Shown here: positions 1 through 11,033 of the stretch, piece after piece | Numbering within the stretch: the stretch's first letter is position 1 | Layout of the letters: each line of letters starts with the position of its first letter | Source: Gammaproteobacteria bacterium | GTDB taxonomy: Bacteria; Pseudomonadota; Gammaproteobacteria; Steroidobacterales; Woeseiaceae | Reading direction: 5' to 3' | Length of the DNA: 64,000 nucleotides | Assembly (NCBI GenBank): GCA_029862045.1 | Contig: JAOTYE010000006.1 | Span: 1 to 64,000, forward strand | The notes under the pieces: generated by a model | The model's input: only the letters and a program-made list of their open reading frames with translations | Databases searched by the model: none | What the model was told of the DNA's origin: nothing | Position numbers and translations under genes: made by a program

Positions 1-62
1 CTCGCGGCATGAGTACATACGAGCAGAATTGCGGCGACCGACAGTATGCGAGTAATTGGCAT
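1..62 (-). CDS. 5' end of an exported-protein gene (partial)
   Basis: Only the first 20 codons lie inside the window; the gene runs off the left edge. The ATG at 62-60 is preceded by AAAGGTG at a good Shine-Dalgarno distance. The visible product starts MPITRILSVAAILLVCTHAA: a short charged start, a hydrophobic core, and small residues that could form a Sec cleavage site or a poor lipobox (LLVC). That reads as a signal peptide. Nothing can be said about function. Confidence 0.45.
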   Translation of the reverse strand, partial: MPITRILSVAAILLVCTHAA

Positions 63-308
63 CGTTACACCTTTGATTAGTTAGTATGGGCAGGAACCGT
101 CTGCTACGAACGTCTACTTCGGGTCATCAGCAGAAATTATAGCTCAAGATGTGCGACCGACTGCTATGCGACGCTTAGGAGTCACTCGGAACTCGAAAAC
201 TCGATAACCCATTATTAAGCGTCTGCTCTTTCCGTTAGCGGTCGGTCGGCGTTTCACACCTCAAGGGGCGGCAGTCGGCCATGAGCAGCCATTCGTTACC
301 GATGCAGA
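63..308. repeat. Non-coding gap with degenerate repeat-like motifs
   Basis: I find no convincing gene here. The stretch is rich in short motifs such as cgtctgct, tagcggtcggtcgg and cttcgggtcatcagcag, a style I associate with degenerate extragenic repeats in marine gammaproteobacterial genomes. Similar fragments (tagcggccgct, two copies of gcggcaagtt) occur at about 1620-1720. The promoter of the leftmost gene must also lie here. Assignment to a repeat family is an impression only. Confidence 0.25.
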
Positions 309-674
309 TCACTCATCGATGATGAAATCACCGCTATCGTATGCCGGAAATGAAATTGCCAGAAACTCGAACCCACTATCGCTATTCGACATAGCAAAAT
401 GACGTTCGCCAATTTCAATAAGAACCGTATCCCCGACCGAAACGTCGATTGATCTGCCGTCCACAACGATGGTTCCGGAGCCGCCTGTCACTACATACAA
501 TTCTTCGGTGTGGTCATGATAGTGTTCCACAGCCTTTGTATGCGGCGGCACCACGGTTTTCGCGACACTGTATTCTCGCCGCTCTACCGCGGCGCCCTTT
601 CCGATCAATTCATAGGTTTCGCACTTGTCTTGACCTGAGAATGGCCTGATGTCTGATAGTCGTACAAGTTTCAT
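309..674 (-). CDS. Small single-domain cupin protein
   Basis: Product of 121 aa with one cupin beta-barrel. Motif 1 is visible as HYHDHTEELYVVTGG, giving histidine and glutamate metal ligands, and motif 2 contains GDTVLIEIGERHFAMSN with the last histidine ligand. Such proteins bind Fe, Mn or Zn and act as isomerases, dioxygenases or sugar-binding proteins; the substrate cannot be told. The reading frame stays open up to 806, but that part overlaps the neighbour in another frame, so I place the start at the ATG beginning MKLVRL, two bases after the upstream TGA (TGATATG). The coupling suggests one transcript with the epimerase-like gene and a shared, probably sugar-related role. Confidence 0.75.
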   Translation of the reverse strand: MKLVRLSDIRPFSGQDKCETYELIGKGAAVERREYSVAKTVVPPHTKAVEHYHDHTEELYVVTGGSGTIVVDGRSIDVSVGDTVLIEIGERHFAMSNSDSGFEFLAISFPAYDSGDFIIDE

Positions 675-675
675 A

Positions 676-1536
676 TCATTGACGCCATGACCAGCGAGGT
701 TCGAAGCCAAAAAGTTGTGTCGCTTTGTCACCCGAAAATAGAGATCGCGTCGTATTCGCCTCAATATCGCACGGGGTCTCCGGGAAATACTCAGCACAGT
801 GCTCAATGCTGCTTCTGGCGAGAGTCGTGTCCTCCGCAGTTGCGTTGACGATTGTTGTCTCTTCGCTTGTGGACGTTACGGCGAGTAGAATCAGGCTTGT
901 CAAATCGCGCACATCGATATAACTCCAATAGTGCCATTGACGAAGCTCAGCATCGTCAGCATCGGCTCTCAAGAGGTCGTGGTCTTCCGGGTACACGATT
1001 AAGGTTGAGCGAATGCCAACAAAAGTCGTCGCTGTGGTCAATCCGAAATGATCGGCAACTGACTCGCTAACTGACTTGGATAGCGCGTACGAAGAACTCA
1101 GTCTGGGTGACTGATCTTCGGTAATCGGAAACCGCTCAGGGACGTGGATTCCCCGTTCAACACCCGCGACATTCGCAGATGACAACCAGATCACCCGGCG
1201 ACACATCAGTGCGCTGGCCGCTGAAAAAACGTTGTAGTTCATGCCAACGTTCTGAGTGAAGGTCTTGTGATCGGGGTGGAAGCCCGGATAGGAGATATTG
1301 GCGAGATGCACGACAACGTCGGAGCCACTGAGCGCATCAATCGCTTCGCCATAATCGGTTAGGTCGGCTCTTCTGTGTACGAAATCCCCGTCCTTTCTGA
1401 ACTCCACGGTCGCTGCAGAATCAATTCCCGTACATGAAAAGCCAGCCGCATCAAACGCGCGCATGACCTCACGTCCGAGGCGGCCTGTTGATCCCGTAAC
1501 AACGACTCGAATGTGTTTAGACTGAGGATCGGCCAA
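676..1536 (-). CDS. NAD(P)-dependent epimerase/dehydratase, extended SDR family
   Basis: Product of 286 aa. The N-terminal Rossmann motif is VVVTGSTGRLGRE (about residues 11-23), and the catalytic YxxxK is SSSYALSKS, with an upstream serine in IWLSSANVAG. The end FGFEPRWSW is typical of the family. The layout resembles uronate dehydrogenases and nucleotide-sugar epimerases; the substrate is unknown. The likely start is a TTG preceded by GGAGAG about nine bases upstream. It lies directly upstream of the cupin gene and is probably cotranscribed with it. Confidence 0.75.
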   Translation of the reverse strand: MADPQSKHIRVVVTGSTGRLGREVMRAFDAAGFSCTGIDSAATVEFRKDGDFVHRRADLTDYGEAIDALSGSDVVVHLANISYPGFHPDHKTFTQNVGMNYNVFSAASALMCRRVIWLSSANVAGVERGIHVPERFPITEDQSPRLSSSYALSKSVSESVADHFGLTTATTFVGIRSTLIVYPEDHDLLRADADDAELRQWHYWSYIDVRDLTSLILLAVTSTSEETTIVNATAEDTTLARSSIEHCAEYFPETPCDIEANTTRSLFSGDKATQLFGFEPRWSWRQ

Positions 1537-1724
1537 TCAAATGCTCTCCAAAAAAGGGAATTTCTCGAACGGCTGCAATGGGTCATTTCCAGACGCTCAG
1601 AATACCGCAAGAATGCGTTTTGAGCGGCAAGTTTCGGGCGCTTAGCGGCCGCTTACAGGCGGCAAGTTCTGGCCGATATCAACCGCCCAACGCCCACTCA
1701 TCAAGTTTCGGCAACACCGACCCG

Positions 1725-1794
1725 AAAAGTGACAGAGTTAATTGCTGATATCTGGGAAAGTGACGGAGTTAATTATTTTGTGACAGAGCAAATT
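1725..1794 (+). repeat. Three tandem copies of a gtgacRgag(t/c)aa motif
   Basis: Near-identical 19-mers occur at 1725-1743 (aaaagtgacagagttaatt), 1756-1774 (gaaagtgacggagttaatt) and 1776-1794 (ttttgtgacagagcaaatt), just 3' of glmS. I recall this motif beside small Y1 REP-associated transposase genes in gammaproteobacteria, but no transposase is present here, so this may be a relic. It could instead be a protein-binding array. The remaining 1537-1724 holds only repeat-like fragments. Confidence 0.5.
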
Positions 1795-1829
1795 TTTCAG
1801 GTTCACCAATATGCTCCTGATCATTCGAT

Positions 1830-3662
1830 CTACTCAACCGTAACCGATTTAGCCAGGTTTCTCGGCTGATCGACGTCGGTGCCCCTGAGTACCGCAACAT
1901 GGTAGGCAAGTAGCTGCAGTGGAACCGTATAGACGATCGGTGCTATGAGCCGGTCCGCATGCGGCATGGTGATGACGATCATGCCGTCTTCGCTCTCGAT
2001 GCCGGTCTCGGCGTCTGCAAACACGTATAACTGGCCACCGCGAGCACGGACGACCTGCATATTCGACTTCAGCTTGTCGAGCAATTCGTTGTTGGGTGCA
2101 ACTACGACGACAGGCATTTCGTCGTCAATGAGCGCCAGTGGGCCATGCTTGAGCTCGCCAGCGGCGTAAGCTTCCGCATGAATGTACGAGATCTCTTTCA
2201 ACTTGAGCGCGCCTTCCATGGCGATCGGCCACATGGGTCCGCGCCCGAGAAACAAGGTGTGCTGTTTGTCGGCAAAGTCTTTCGCCAGCTCCTGCAACTG
2301 GTCACTCATCTTCAGAGTGAGGTCCGAGGCGGCAGCAGCATGCGTGAGGTTCGCAACGAACTCTCTTTCCCGCTCCTCCGTCAAGCCGCGATGCTTCGCC
2401 ATCATCAGCGTGACAATGAGTATGGACAATAACTGAGTCGTAAACGCCTTGGTGCTAGCGACCCCGATTTCAGGCCCTGCCTGAGTCATCATGACGAGGT
2501 CCGATTCGCGCACCATCGAACTGTGCGCACTGTTGCAGATCGTCAGCGAGCCCAGGTAACCCAGCTCCTTGGCCATGCGCAGCGCTTCCAGCGTGTCCGC
2601 AGTTTCACCGGACTGTGACAGCGTCACGAACAGTGTGTTTTCCGGCACGACGACGTGTCGGTATCGATACTCGCTCGCAATCTCGACCTGTGTCGGCACA
2701 CCGGCAATCGATTCGATCCAGTACTTGCCGACACAGCCCGCATGGAAGCTCGTGCCGCAGGCAACGATGTGAATATGCTCGACCCGGTCGAGCATCTCCG
2801 TTGCTTTCGGCCCGAGCGACGCGGGCAAAACTCGCTGATTTGAAACGCGGCCGTAAAGCGTATCGGCCAGCGCGCTCGGCTGATCATGTATCTCTTTCAA
2901 CATGAAATGGTTGTACGGCGCTTTTTCGGCGGACATGCTGTCCCACTCTGTCTCGTGGACTTCGCGCGTAACTTCGGTACCGCCGGCGGCGATGATGCGC
3001 ACGCCATCGCATCGGATCTCGGCCAGGTCACCTTGCTCGAGATAAATAAATCGTTGTGTTACAGGAAGAAGCGCGGGCACACCGCTGGCGACGAAATTCT
3101 CACCGTCTCCAATACCTATGACGAGCGGGCTTGCGACACGACTTACGACAATTCGGTCAGGATCTTCAGCGTCGACGACCAGCAGCGCGTAGGCACCTTC
3201 AAATCGTTCCACCGCTTTGCCGACAGCCTCGACCAGATCCATGCCCTGTTTCAGATAATCGTATATTAGGTGCGCGGCTACTTCCGTGTCCGTTTCCGAA
3301 TCGAACACGTAGCCCTTTTCCAGCATTTCGTCTTTGATCGGCTGAAAGTTTTCGATGATGCCATTGTGAATTACGGCAACCCGTCCGCCAGAGACGTGCG
3401 GGTGTGCATTCGCCTCAGTGACGCCGCCGTGCGTCGCCCAGCGTGTGTGTGCAACACCGATCTGTCCCAGCAATGGATTTGCCGCGAGCTTTTCTTCGAG
3501 CTCCGCGACCTTGCCAACGGTACGACTCAGGCCAAGTGAACCGTCGTGGCCAACAACCGCCACGCCGGCGGAGTCGTAGCCGCGATACTCGAGACGGCGA
3601 AGTCCTTCGACCAGGGTTGGAACAATATTTCTTTCGGCAATCGCACCGACAATTCCGCACAT
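1830..3662 (-). CDS. glmS: Glutamine--fructose-6-phosphate aminotransferase (isomerizing)
   Basis: Converts fructose-6-phosphate and glutamine to glucosamine-6-phosphate, the first step of UDP-GlcNAc synthesis for peptidoglycan and LPS. The 610-aa length fits the family. It begins MCGIVGA, so Cys2 becomes the N-terminal nucleophile of the class II glutaminase domain (about 1-220). Two SIS sugar-isomerase domains follow (CGTSFHAG near residue 300), and the C-terminus NLAKSVTVE is typical. Its ATG follows the glmU stop directly (TGAATG), so the pair is translationally coupled. I see no glmS ribozyme, as expected in Gram-negatives. Confidence 0.98.
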   Translation of the reverse strand: MCGIVGAIAERNIVPTLVEGLRRLEYRGYDSAGVAVVGHDGSLGLSRTVGKVAELEEKLAANPLLGQIGVAHTRWATHGGVTEANAHPHVSGGRVAVIHNGIIENFQPIKDEMLEKGYVFDSETDTEVAAHLIYDYLKQGMDLVEAVGKAVERFEGAYALLVVDAEDPDRIVVSRVASPLVIGIGDGENFVASGVPALLPVTQRFIYLEQGDLAEIRCDGVRIIAAGGTEVTREVHETEWDSMSAEKAPYNHFMLKEIHDQPSALADTLYGRVSNQRVLPASLGPKATEMLDRVEHIHIVACGTSFHAGCVGKYWIESIAGVPTQVEIASEYRYRHVVVPENTLFVTLSQSGETADTLEALRMAKELGYLGSLTICNSAHSSMVRESDLVMMTQAGPEIGVASTKAFTTQLLSILIVTLMMAKHRGLTEEREREFVANLTHAAAASDLTLKMSDQLQELAKDFADKQHTLFLGRGPMWPIAMEGALKLKEISYIHAEAYAAGELKHGPLALIDDEMPVVVVAPNNELLDKLKSNMQVVRARGGQLYVFADAETGIESEDGMIVITMPHADRLIAPIVYTVPLQLLAYHVAVLRGTDVDQPRNLAKSVTVE

Positions 3663-5030
3663 TCAGCTCGCTTCCTTTTTCGTAGGTTTCTGCCAACCGC
3701 GAATAGTCGTCTGTTTCGATCGTTCCAGCGTCAGCTCGCCCTCGGGCGCCGGCTTCGTGATTGTCGAACCTGCGCCAATGGTTGCACCCTTGCCGACCTC
3801 GACCGGCGCAATCAGGTTTACGCCTGAGCCAATGAAAACATCATCGCCTATCGTCGTCTTGTGCTTGTTGGCTCCGTCGTAATTACACGTGATCGTGCCC
3901 GCGCCGACGTTGACGCCCGTCCCAATTTCGGCATCGCCGATGTAGGTCAGGTGATTGATCTTGCTGCCATCGGCAACCTTGCTCTTCTTGATCTCGACAA
4001 AATTGCCAACCTTGACGTTGTTGGCAAGTTCCGCGCCTGGACGCATGCGGGCGAACGGCCCGATCTCACAGTTCTTGCCCGTAGTCGCGCCTTCGATATG
4101 GCAGTTGGAGTGAACGATCGTACCGGGCCCAAGCTTGCTATCGCGGAGCAGGTTGTTCGACTCGATGCGCGTGCCATCGCCCAATGAGACATCGCCTTCG
4201 AATACGGCGTTCACATCGATAAACACGTCTTTGCCACATTGCAGCGTGCCACGGATATCGACGCGGGCCGGGTCAGCAAAGCCAACACCGTCCGCCATGA
4301 GCTCATCGACGAGGCGTGTCTGCAATGCACGCTCTGCCTCGGCCAGTTGCTTCTTATCGTTTATGCCCATCACTTCTACCCAATTGTCTGCTTTGATGCC
4401 CTTGACGCTGATGCCATCACGAACGGCCATGGCTATTACGTCGGTCAGATAATACTCGCCCTGCGCATTGTCGTTACAGAGCTTGCCCAACCAGCTCTTG
4501 AGCTTCGCTGTCGGGCAGATCATCACGCCCGTGTTGATTTCAGCGATTGCTCGTTCAGCCTTGCTGGCGTCCTTCTGCTCCACGATGCCAACGACTCTGT
4601 TGCCTTCGCGAACAATGCGCCCGTAGCCGGCCGGGTCCTCCATAGCAACCGTCAGGACAGCGAGTTCATTAGCCGGTGTCTGTTCGAGCAACCGGGTGAG
4701 CGTTGCAATTGTCAGCAGCGGCACATCCCCGAACAGGATCAGCGCACGATTGTCGTCGGGGGTTTCCGGCATCGCCTGCTGCACCGCGTGCCCGGTGCCC
4801 AGCTGCTCCGCCTGCAGGACCCAACGCACATCAGTATCACTGAAAGACGCAGGTACCGCGTCTCCGCCATAACCGTATACGACACAGACATCATCAGCGC
4901 CGAGCTTGCGGGCGCTGTCCAGGACATGACCGAGCAACGGCTGGCCGGCAAGCAACTGCAGTACTTTCGGCGAGTCCGAGCGCATGCGCGTTCCCTGGCC
5001 GGCAGCGAGAATGATGATGCTTAAGCCCAA
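3663..5030 (-). CDS. glmU: Bifunctional UDP-GlcNAc pyrophosphorylase / GlcN-1-P acetyltransferase
   Basis: Makes UDP-GlcNAc from glucosamine-1-phosphate. The N-terminal uridyltransferase domain starts with LAAGQGTRMRSDSPKVL; the C-terminal left-handed beta-helix hexapeptide domain includes NHLTYIGDAEIG and NVGAGTITCNYDG. The frame is open to 5186, but no family member has that N-terminal tail. I choose TTG at 5030-5028, preceded by AGGGAG at eight bases; it gives 455 aa against 456 in E. coli. The glmS start abuts its stop codon. About 120 bp separate it from the divergent symporter gene, and that gap must hold both promoters. Confidence 0.96.
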   Translation of the reverse strand: MGLSIIILAAGQGTRMRSDSPKVLQLLAGQPLLGHVLDSARKLGADDVCVVYGYGGDAVPASFSDTDVRWVLQAEQLGTGHAVQQAMPETPDDNRALILFGDVPLLTIATLTRLLEQTPANELAVLTVAMEDPAGYGRIVREGNRVVGIVEQKDASKAERAIAEINTGVMICPTAKLKSWLGKLCNDNAQGEYYLTDVIAMAVRDGISVKGIKADNWVEVMGINDKKQLAEAERALQTRLVDELMADGVGFADPARVDIRGTLQCGKDVFIDVNAVFEGDVSLGDGTRIESNNLLRDSKLGPGTIVHSNCHIEGATTGKNCEIGPFARMRPGAELANNVKVGNFVEIKKSKVADGSKINHLTYIGDAEIGTGVNVGAGTITCNYDGANKHKTTIGDDVFIGSGVNLIAPVEVGKGATIGAGSTITKPAPEGELTLERSKQTTIRGWQKPTKKEAS

Positions 5031-5148
5031 ACCTGAAGCTCCCTGTTTCTTAGCCTGCGCATGATACCGCAAGACCAGTGGCACAGGCGTGCGGCTTCCG
5101 TGGCAAACAATGCTAGTCTTGCCGTTCGGCAGGAGAACAAGAAGCAAT

Positions 5149-6618
5149 ATGTCGACAGAGACAATCATTTTCATCGGTGTAGCCATTTACATGCTCGCCA
5201 TGCTCGGCGTCGGCTTCTACGCTTCCAGAAAAACTCACACAATCACCGAGTTCGTTGTGGCCGGGCGGGGAATGCCTGTGTTCTTACTATCCACGACGAT
5301 CATCGCAACGTGGTTTGGCGGCGGCACGATGATGGGTACGGCAGGGGCCTCCTACGATCGAGGCATGCTCGGCGTTATTGCCGATCCTATAGGCGCCGCA
5401 GTAGCTCTCCTGCTCGTCGGCTTTTTCTTCGCACGCTTGATTCGTCGACTCCGCATACTGACCGTCGCCGACTTCATGCGACAGCGATTCGGGCGAATTG
5501 CCGAAATGGCAATCACCGCAACGACATTGTTTGCCAACATCGCGTGGGTTGGCGCGATGTTGGTCGCTTTCAGTTTGATATTCGAATCGCTGACCGGAAC
5601 GCCGATGATCATCGGCATATTCAGCGGGGCGATTGTCATCTTTGTTTACACGGCAGTGGGTGGGCTGTGGGCCGTGGCGATAACCGATTTTATTCAAATG
5701 CTCATCATTATCATCGGGCTGTTTGTGCTTCTCGTTGTCGTTCTTGTCGATGTCGGCGGCTGGAGTACGATTTCTGTACAGCTGCCCGAAAACACGTTCC
5801 GCTTGTTGCCACTCGAGAACACAGGCGAACAGTGGCTGAATTACCTGCGTGCCTGGACGATTATTGGCCTTGTGGATTTATCGGCACAGACCCTGATTCA
5901 GCGTGTGCTTGCCGCAAAGAGTGAGCGCGCTGCGCAGAATTCATTTTACCTTGGCAGCATCGGCTACCTGTCATTCGGCATGATTCCGGTAACGCTCGGT
6001 ATTATAGCCAGCGTTACGCTGCCCGAGCTGGCCGCCTCGGAAGCGGTGATTCCGACGCTTGCGATCGAGCATCTGCACCCGGTGGCCGTTGCCGTTTTCG
6101 TCGGCGCTATGCTCGCCGCGATAATGAGTTCGGCCGACAGCGCGCTTCTGGGATGCGCAAGCGTGCTGGCCAATAACGTATTACCGCTTGTCAAACGTCA
6201 GCCCTCACCAAAACTGAGTTTGCTCGTTGCCCGCCTGGCTATTCCGGCTTGCGGAATTATTGCGATAGTCGTCGCCTTGAAGATACAGGTCGTGTTCGAC
6301 CTGATGTTGGACTCAAACATACTCGGTATGGCCACGATCATTGTGCCTTTCATTTTTGGTGTCTGGTGGAAAAAGGCCAATCGCAGCGGCGCACTGGCGG
6401 CAATGGGCGTTGGCCTGACCGCCTGGATTTCGACACTGTTCATCGCTCCCGAGCTGCCGGCCGATTTCATCGGCCTTGCGGCTTCGCTCGTTACGATGCT
6501 CGTCGTAACGCCGTTAACCCAGAAGTTAGACCCGCCACGCGGGCTACGAGACAGTGACGGCAATCCCGTCGAAATGAAAGACCGGCTTGGCGTGTTGCCG
6601 CTGATCAAGCGCGCCTAG
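5149..6618 (+). CDS. Sodium:solute symporter (SSS family)
   Basis: Inner-membrane protein of 489 aa with about 13 hydrophobic helices, related to PutP, PanF and sugar/Na+ symporters. The first helices contain YMLAMLGVGFYASRKT and, after it, FVVAGRGMP and TWFGGGTMMG, the usual SSS signature around TM1-TM2. The substrate cannot be told. The ATG at 5149 (MSTETIIF) fits the start of TM1 and has AGGAG upstream; an open stretch from 5089 is not needed. Its TAG shares a CTAG palindrome with the stop of atpC on the other strand. Confidence 0.88.
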   Translation: MSTETIIFIGVAIYMLAMLGVGFYASRKTHTITEFVVAGRGMPVFLLSTTIIATWFGGGTMMGTAGASYDRGMLGVIADPIGAAVALLLVGFFFARLIRRLRILTVADFMRQRFGRIAEMAITATTLFANIAWVGAMLVAFSLIFESLTGTPMIIGIFSGAIVIFVYTAVGGLWAVAITDFIQMLIIIIGLFVLLVVVLVDVGGWSTISVQLPENTFRLLPLENTGEQWLNYLRAWTIIGLVDLSAQTLIQRVLAAKSERAAQNSFYLGSIGYLSFGMIPVTLGIIASVTLPELAASEAVIPTLAIEHLHPVAVAVFVGAMLAAIMSSADSALLGCASVLANNVLPLVKRQPSPKLSLLVARLAIPACGIIAIVVALKIQVVFDLMLDSNILGMATIIVPFIFGVWWKKANRSGALAAMGVGLTAWISTLFIAPELPADFIGLAASLVTMLVVTPLTQKLDPPRGLRDSDGNPVEMKDRLGVLPLIKRA

Positions 6619-7031
6619 CGTTTGCCTTTGAGCCTTTGCGCTGCCTTGTAGCGAGCGCGGGCTTCGGTGAGTTCCTGTTGCGCACGCGTGACGTCGGTTT
6701 CTTCCGCCGCGCCCTTGAGCGCTTCCTCAGCTTCATGCTGCGCAGCTAACGCCGCGGCCTCATCGAGTTGCTCGCCGCGCAGCGCTGTGTCAGCTAATAC
6801 GGTCACGAGCGTCGGCTGCACTTCCAGCATGCCGCCCGTGATGTAGAAGAAGTGCTCCATACCTTCGGTGTCCTGGACGCGCACTTCGCCGGGCCTTAGC
6901 GCCGTTAGCAGGGGCGCGTGACGTGGTGTGATGCCGATCTCGCCCATCTTTGCAGGGGCGAACACCATTACCGCGTCACCCGAATGGATTTCGCCTTCTG
7001 CAGATACGATGTCGACGCGAATTGTAGCCAT
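6615..7031 (-). CDS. atpC: F1F0 ATP synthase subunit epsilon
   Basis: Central-stalk subunit of 138 aa that couples rotation and inhibits ATP hydrolysis. It has the N-terminal beta-sandwich (VDIVSAEGEIHSGDA, GEIGITPRHAPLL, GGMLEVQP) and a two-helix C-terminal domain rich in Ala, Glu and Arg. It is the last gene of the atp operon, 20 bp after atpD. Its stop overlaps the convergent symporter stop, so no intrinsic terminator fits between them. Confidence 0.97.
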   Translation of the reverse strand: MATIRVDIVSAEGEIHSGDAVMVFAPAKMGEIGITPRHAPLLTALRPGEVRVQDTEGMEHFFYITGGMLEVQPTLVTVLADTALRGEQLDEAAALAAQHEAEEALKGAAEETDVTRAQQELTEARARYKAAQRLKGKR

Positions 7032-7051
7032 TTAGCAAAAACCTCTGCGCG

Positions 7052-8509
<1,458 letters not shown>

Positions 8510-8539
8510 TTATCATCGCCCGGGATCTTGATTGTCCTT

Positions 8540-9412
8540 CTAACCGGATACGGCGGCCGCGCCGCCGACTATTTCTGAAATCTCTTGTGTAATTGCTGCC
8601 TGCCGCGCTTTGTTATATTGCAGCTGTAGCTTGTCGATAATCTCGCCAGCATTGTCGGTAGCGGACTTCATTGCCACCATCTTCGCCGCCATTTCGCACG
8701 CGAAGTTTTCGACCGCGCCACGATAAACCTGTGATTCGATGTAGCGCATCAAAAGATCGTCAAGCAGGTCTGCCGCTTCGGGCTCGTAAATATAGTCCCA
8801 GTGCTTTTGCAACCCGTCGTCGGATACCGCGATCTTGCTGACGGGCAAGATTGTTATGGCTTCCGGCTTCTGGCTCATGGCGCTGACATACTCATTGTGC
8901 AGCAGGAACAGGCGATCGATTTTTCCATCGCAGTAAGCATCGAGCATGATCTTGATTGAGCCGATCAGGTCATTAACCGTCGGTTTGTCACCTAAGTGTG
9001 TTGCCGTACCGACGACGTTGCCACCGAGCCGGCGGAAGAACTGTACGGCTTTGGCACCAACCAGTGCGAGGTCAACCTGAACGTTCTTGTCCTGCCATTC
9101 CGCAATTTCACCGATAACCCGCTTGAACAGGTTAACGTTCAGGCCACCACACAGGCCGCGGTCCGTCGAGATTATTATGAGACCGACGCGCTTGATTTCA
9201 CGCTCCATCAGGAACGGATGCTTTGTGTCGGGGTTGGCCTGCGACAGGTGGCTGATGACGTGGCGAATGCGCTGCGCATACGGACGCGACGCTTCCATCT
9301 GCAGCTGCGCCTTGCGAATCTTGCTGGCCGCAACTTTCTCCATAGCGCTGGTGATCTTCTGCATGTTTTTCACGCTTCGGATCTTATTGCGAATTTCTTT
9401 TTCGCCCGGCAT
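8540..9412 (-). CDS. atpG: F1F0 ATP synthase subunit gamma
   Basis: Rotor shaft of F1, 290 aa. It starts [28 protein letters not shown], the canonical N-terminal helix, and ends with the matching C-terminal helix ([20 protein letters not shown]). The internal [12 protein letters not shown] motif is also diagnostic. It lies 66 bp after atpA and about 110 bp before atpD, in the usual order. Confidence 0.98.
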   Translation of the reverse strand: MPGEKEIRNKIRSVKNMQKITSAMEKVAASKIRKAQLQMEASRPYAQRIRHVISHLSQANPDTKHPFLMEREIKRVGLIIISTDRGLCGGLNVNLFKRVIGEIAEWQDKNVQVDLALVGAKAVQFFRRLGGNVVGTATHLGDKPTVNDLIGSIKIMLDAYCDGKIDRLFLLHNEYVSAMSQKPEAITILPVSKIAVSDDGLQKHWDYIYEPEAADLLDDLLMRYIESQVYRGAVENFACEMAAKMVAMKSATDNAGEIIDKLQLQYNKARQAAITQEISEIVGGAAAVSG

Positions 9413-9478
9413 GTCGTTACTCAGTGGTGTCCGTTTATTACTTGGTTAAATCGTGTGGGTGCAATATTGCGCGACTAA

Positions 9479-11020
9479 CTAATACGCACCCTTCTCGGCG
9501 AAGCCATCACAGATCGCTTTCAGGCTGGCCGCGACGTCGTCATTGTAGTCGCCTGACTCGTTGATCGACTCAAGCAGGTCGCCGTGATTCGCTTTCGCGA
9601 AATCATGCAACGCCGTTTCGTAATCGATGATCTTGGCAACCTCGACGCCGTCAAGATAGCCTTCGTTAACGGCATACAGCGACATCGCCATTTCCGCTAC
9701 CGACAGCGGGCTGTACTGTTTTTGCTTCATGAGCTCAGTGACGCGTTCACCGCGCTCGAGCTGTGCTCTCGTGGTCGCGTCGAGATCCGACGCAAACTGT
9801 GCGAACGCCGCCAATTCGCGGAACTGCGCAAGTGCGAGTCGAACACCACCACCAAGCTTCTTGATGATCTGCGTCTGCGCCGCACCACCCACGCGCGAAA
9901 CGGACAGGCCGGCGTTGATGGCCGGGCGAATACCTGCGTTAAAGAGGTCGGTTTCGAGGAAAATCTGGCCGTCAGTAATTGAGATCACATTCGTTGGTAC
10001 AAATGCCGATACGTCGCCTGCCTGCGTTTCAATGATCGGCAGTGCCGTCAGTGAGCCGGTCTTGCCTTTGATCTTGCCGCCGGATACTTCCTCGACGTGA
10101 GCCGCGTTGACACGTGATGCGCGCTCGAGCAAACGCGAGTGAAGATAGAAAACGTCACCCGGATAGGCTTCACGGCCCGGCGGACGGCGTAACAGCAAAG
10201 AAACCTGCCGGTAGGCCCAGGCCTGCTTGGTCAGGTCGTCAAAAATAATCAGCGCGTCTTCGCCCTTGTCCAGGAAGTACTCGCCCATCGACGTGCCCGA
10301 GTACGGCGAGATGTATTGCATCGCGGGGCTGTCGGCAGCGGCGGCAGCAACAACAATCGTGTGCTCCATCGCGCCTTCTTCTTCGAGTTTTCGAACCACT
10401 CCGGCGATCGACGATGCCTTCTGTCCGATAGCGACGTAGATACACTTAATGCCGGTACCGCGCTGGTTGATGATCGTATCGACAGCAACAGCCGTTTTGC
10501 CCGTCTGCCGGTCACCAATAATCAACTCGCGCTGCCCGCGGCCGATTGGCACCATCGCATCGATCGACTTTAGACCTGTCTGTACCGGCTGGCTGACTGA
10601 CTGGCGCTGAATGACGCCAGGTGCGACTTTCTCAATTGGCGCAGTCAGGTCCGTGTCGATCGGACCTTTGCCGTCTATCGGCATGCCAAGGGCGTCCACG
10701 ACGCGGCCGAGCATTGCCTCACCAATCGGCACTTCAAGAATACGGCCCGTTGTCTTGACCGTATCGCCCTCTGAAATGTGCTTGTAGTCGCCGAGGACAA
10801 CCGCACCAACCGAGTCCTGCTCAAGGTTCAGCGCCATGCCGAACGTGTTTTTCGGAAACTCGAGCATTTCGCCGTAGCGCGCATCTGTCAGTCCGTGAAT
10901 ACGAACGATCCCGTCCGTTACGCCGATAACCGTGCCAACGTCACGCGCTTCCGCGGATGCCTCGAAGTTCTCGATACGCTCTTTGATCAGCTTGCTGATT
11001 TCAGAAGCTTTGAGTGCCAT
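9479..11020 (-). CDS. atpA: F1F0 ATP synthase subunit alpha
   Basis: Non-catalytic nucleotide-binding F1 subunit of 513 aa, the same length as in E. coli. The Walker A motif GDRQTGKT is at residues 169-176, and the arginine-finger region [10 protein letters not shown] is present. It starts [19 protein letters not shown] and lies 13 bp after atpH. Confidence 0.98.
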   Translation of the reverse strand: MALKASEISKLIKERIENFEASAEARDVGTVIGVTDGIVRIHGLTDARYGEMLEFPKNTFGMALNLEQDSVGAVVLGDYKHISEGDTVKTTGRILEVPIGEAMLGRVVDALGMPIDGKGPIDTDLTAPIEKVAPGVIQRQSVSQPVQTGLKSIDAMVPIGRGQRELIIGDRQTGKTAVAVDTIINQRGTGIKCIYVAIGQKASSIAGVVRKLEEEGAMEHTIVVAAAAADSPAMQYISPYSGTSMGEYFLDKGEDALIIFDDLTKQAWAYRQVSLLLRRPPGREAYPGDVFYLHSRLLERASRVNAAHVEEVSGGKIKGKTGSLTALPIIETQAGDVSAFVPTNVISITDGQIFLETDLFNAGIRPAINAGLSVSRVGGAAQTQIIKKLGGGVRLALAQFRELAAFAQFASDLDATTRAQLERGERVTELMKQKQYSPLSVAEMAMSLYAVNEGYLDGVEVAKIIDYETALHDFAKANHGDLLESINESGDYNDDVAASLKAICDGFAEKGAY

Positions 11021-11033
11021 GTTGTTTTCCCTT

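Noticed and set aside
4239..5024. 261-codon plus-strand frame
   Set aside because: Antisense to glmU, whose motifs are unambiguous.
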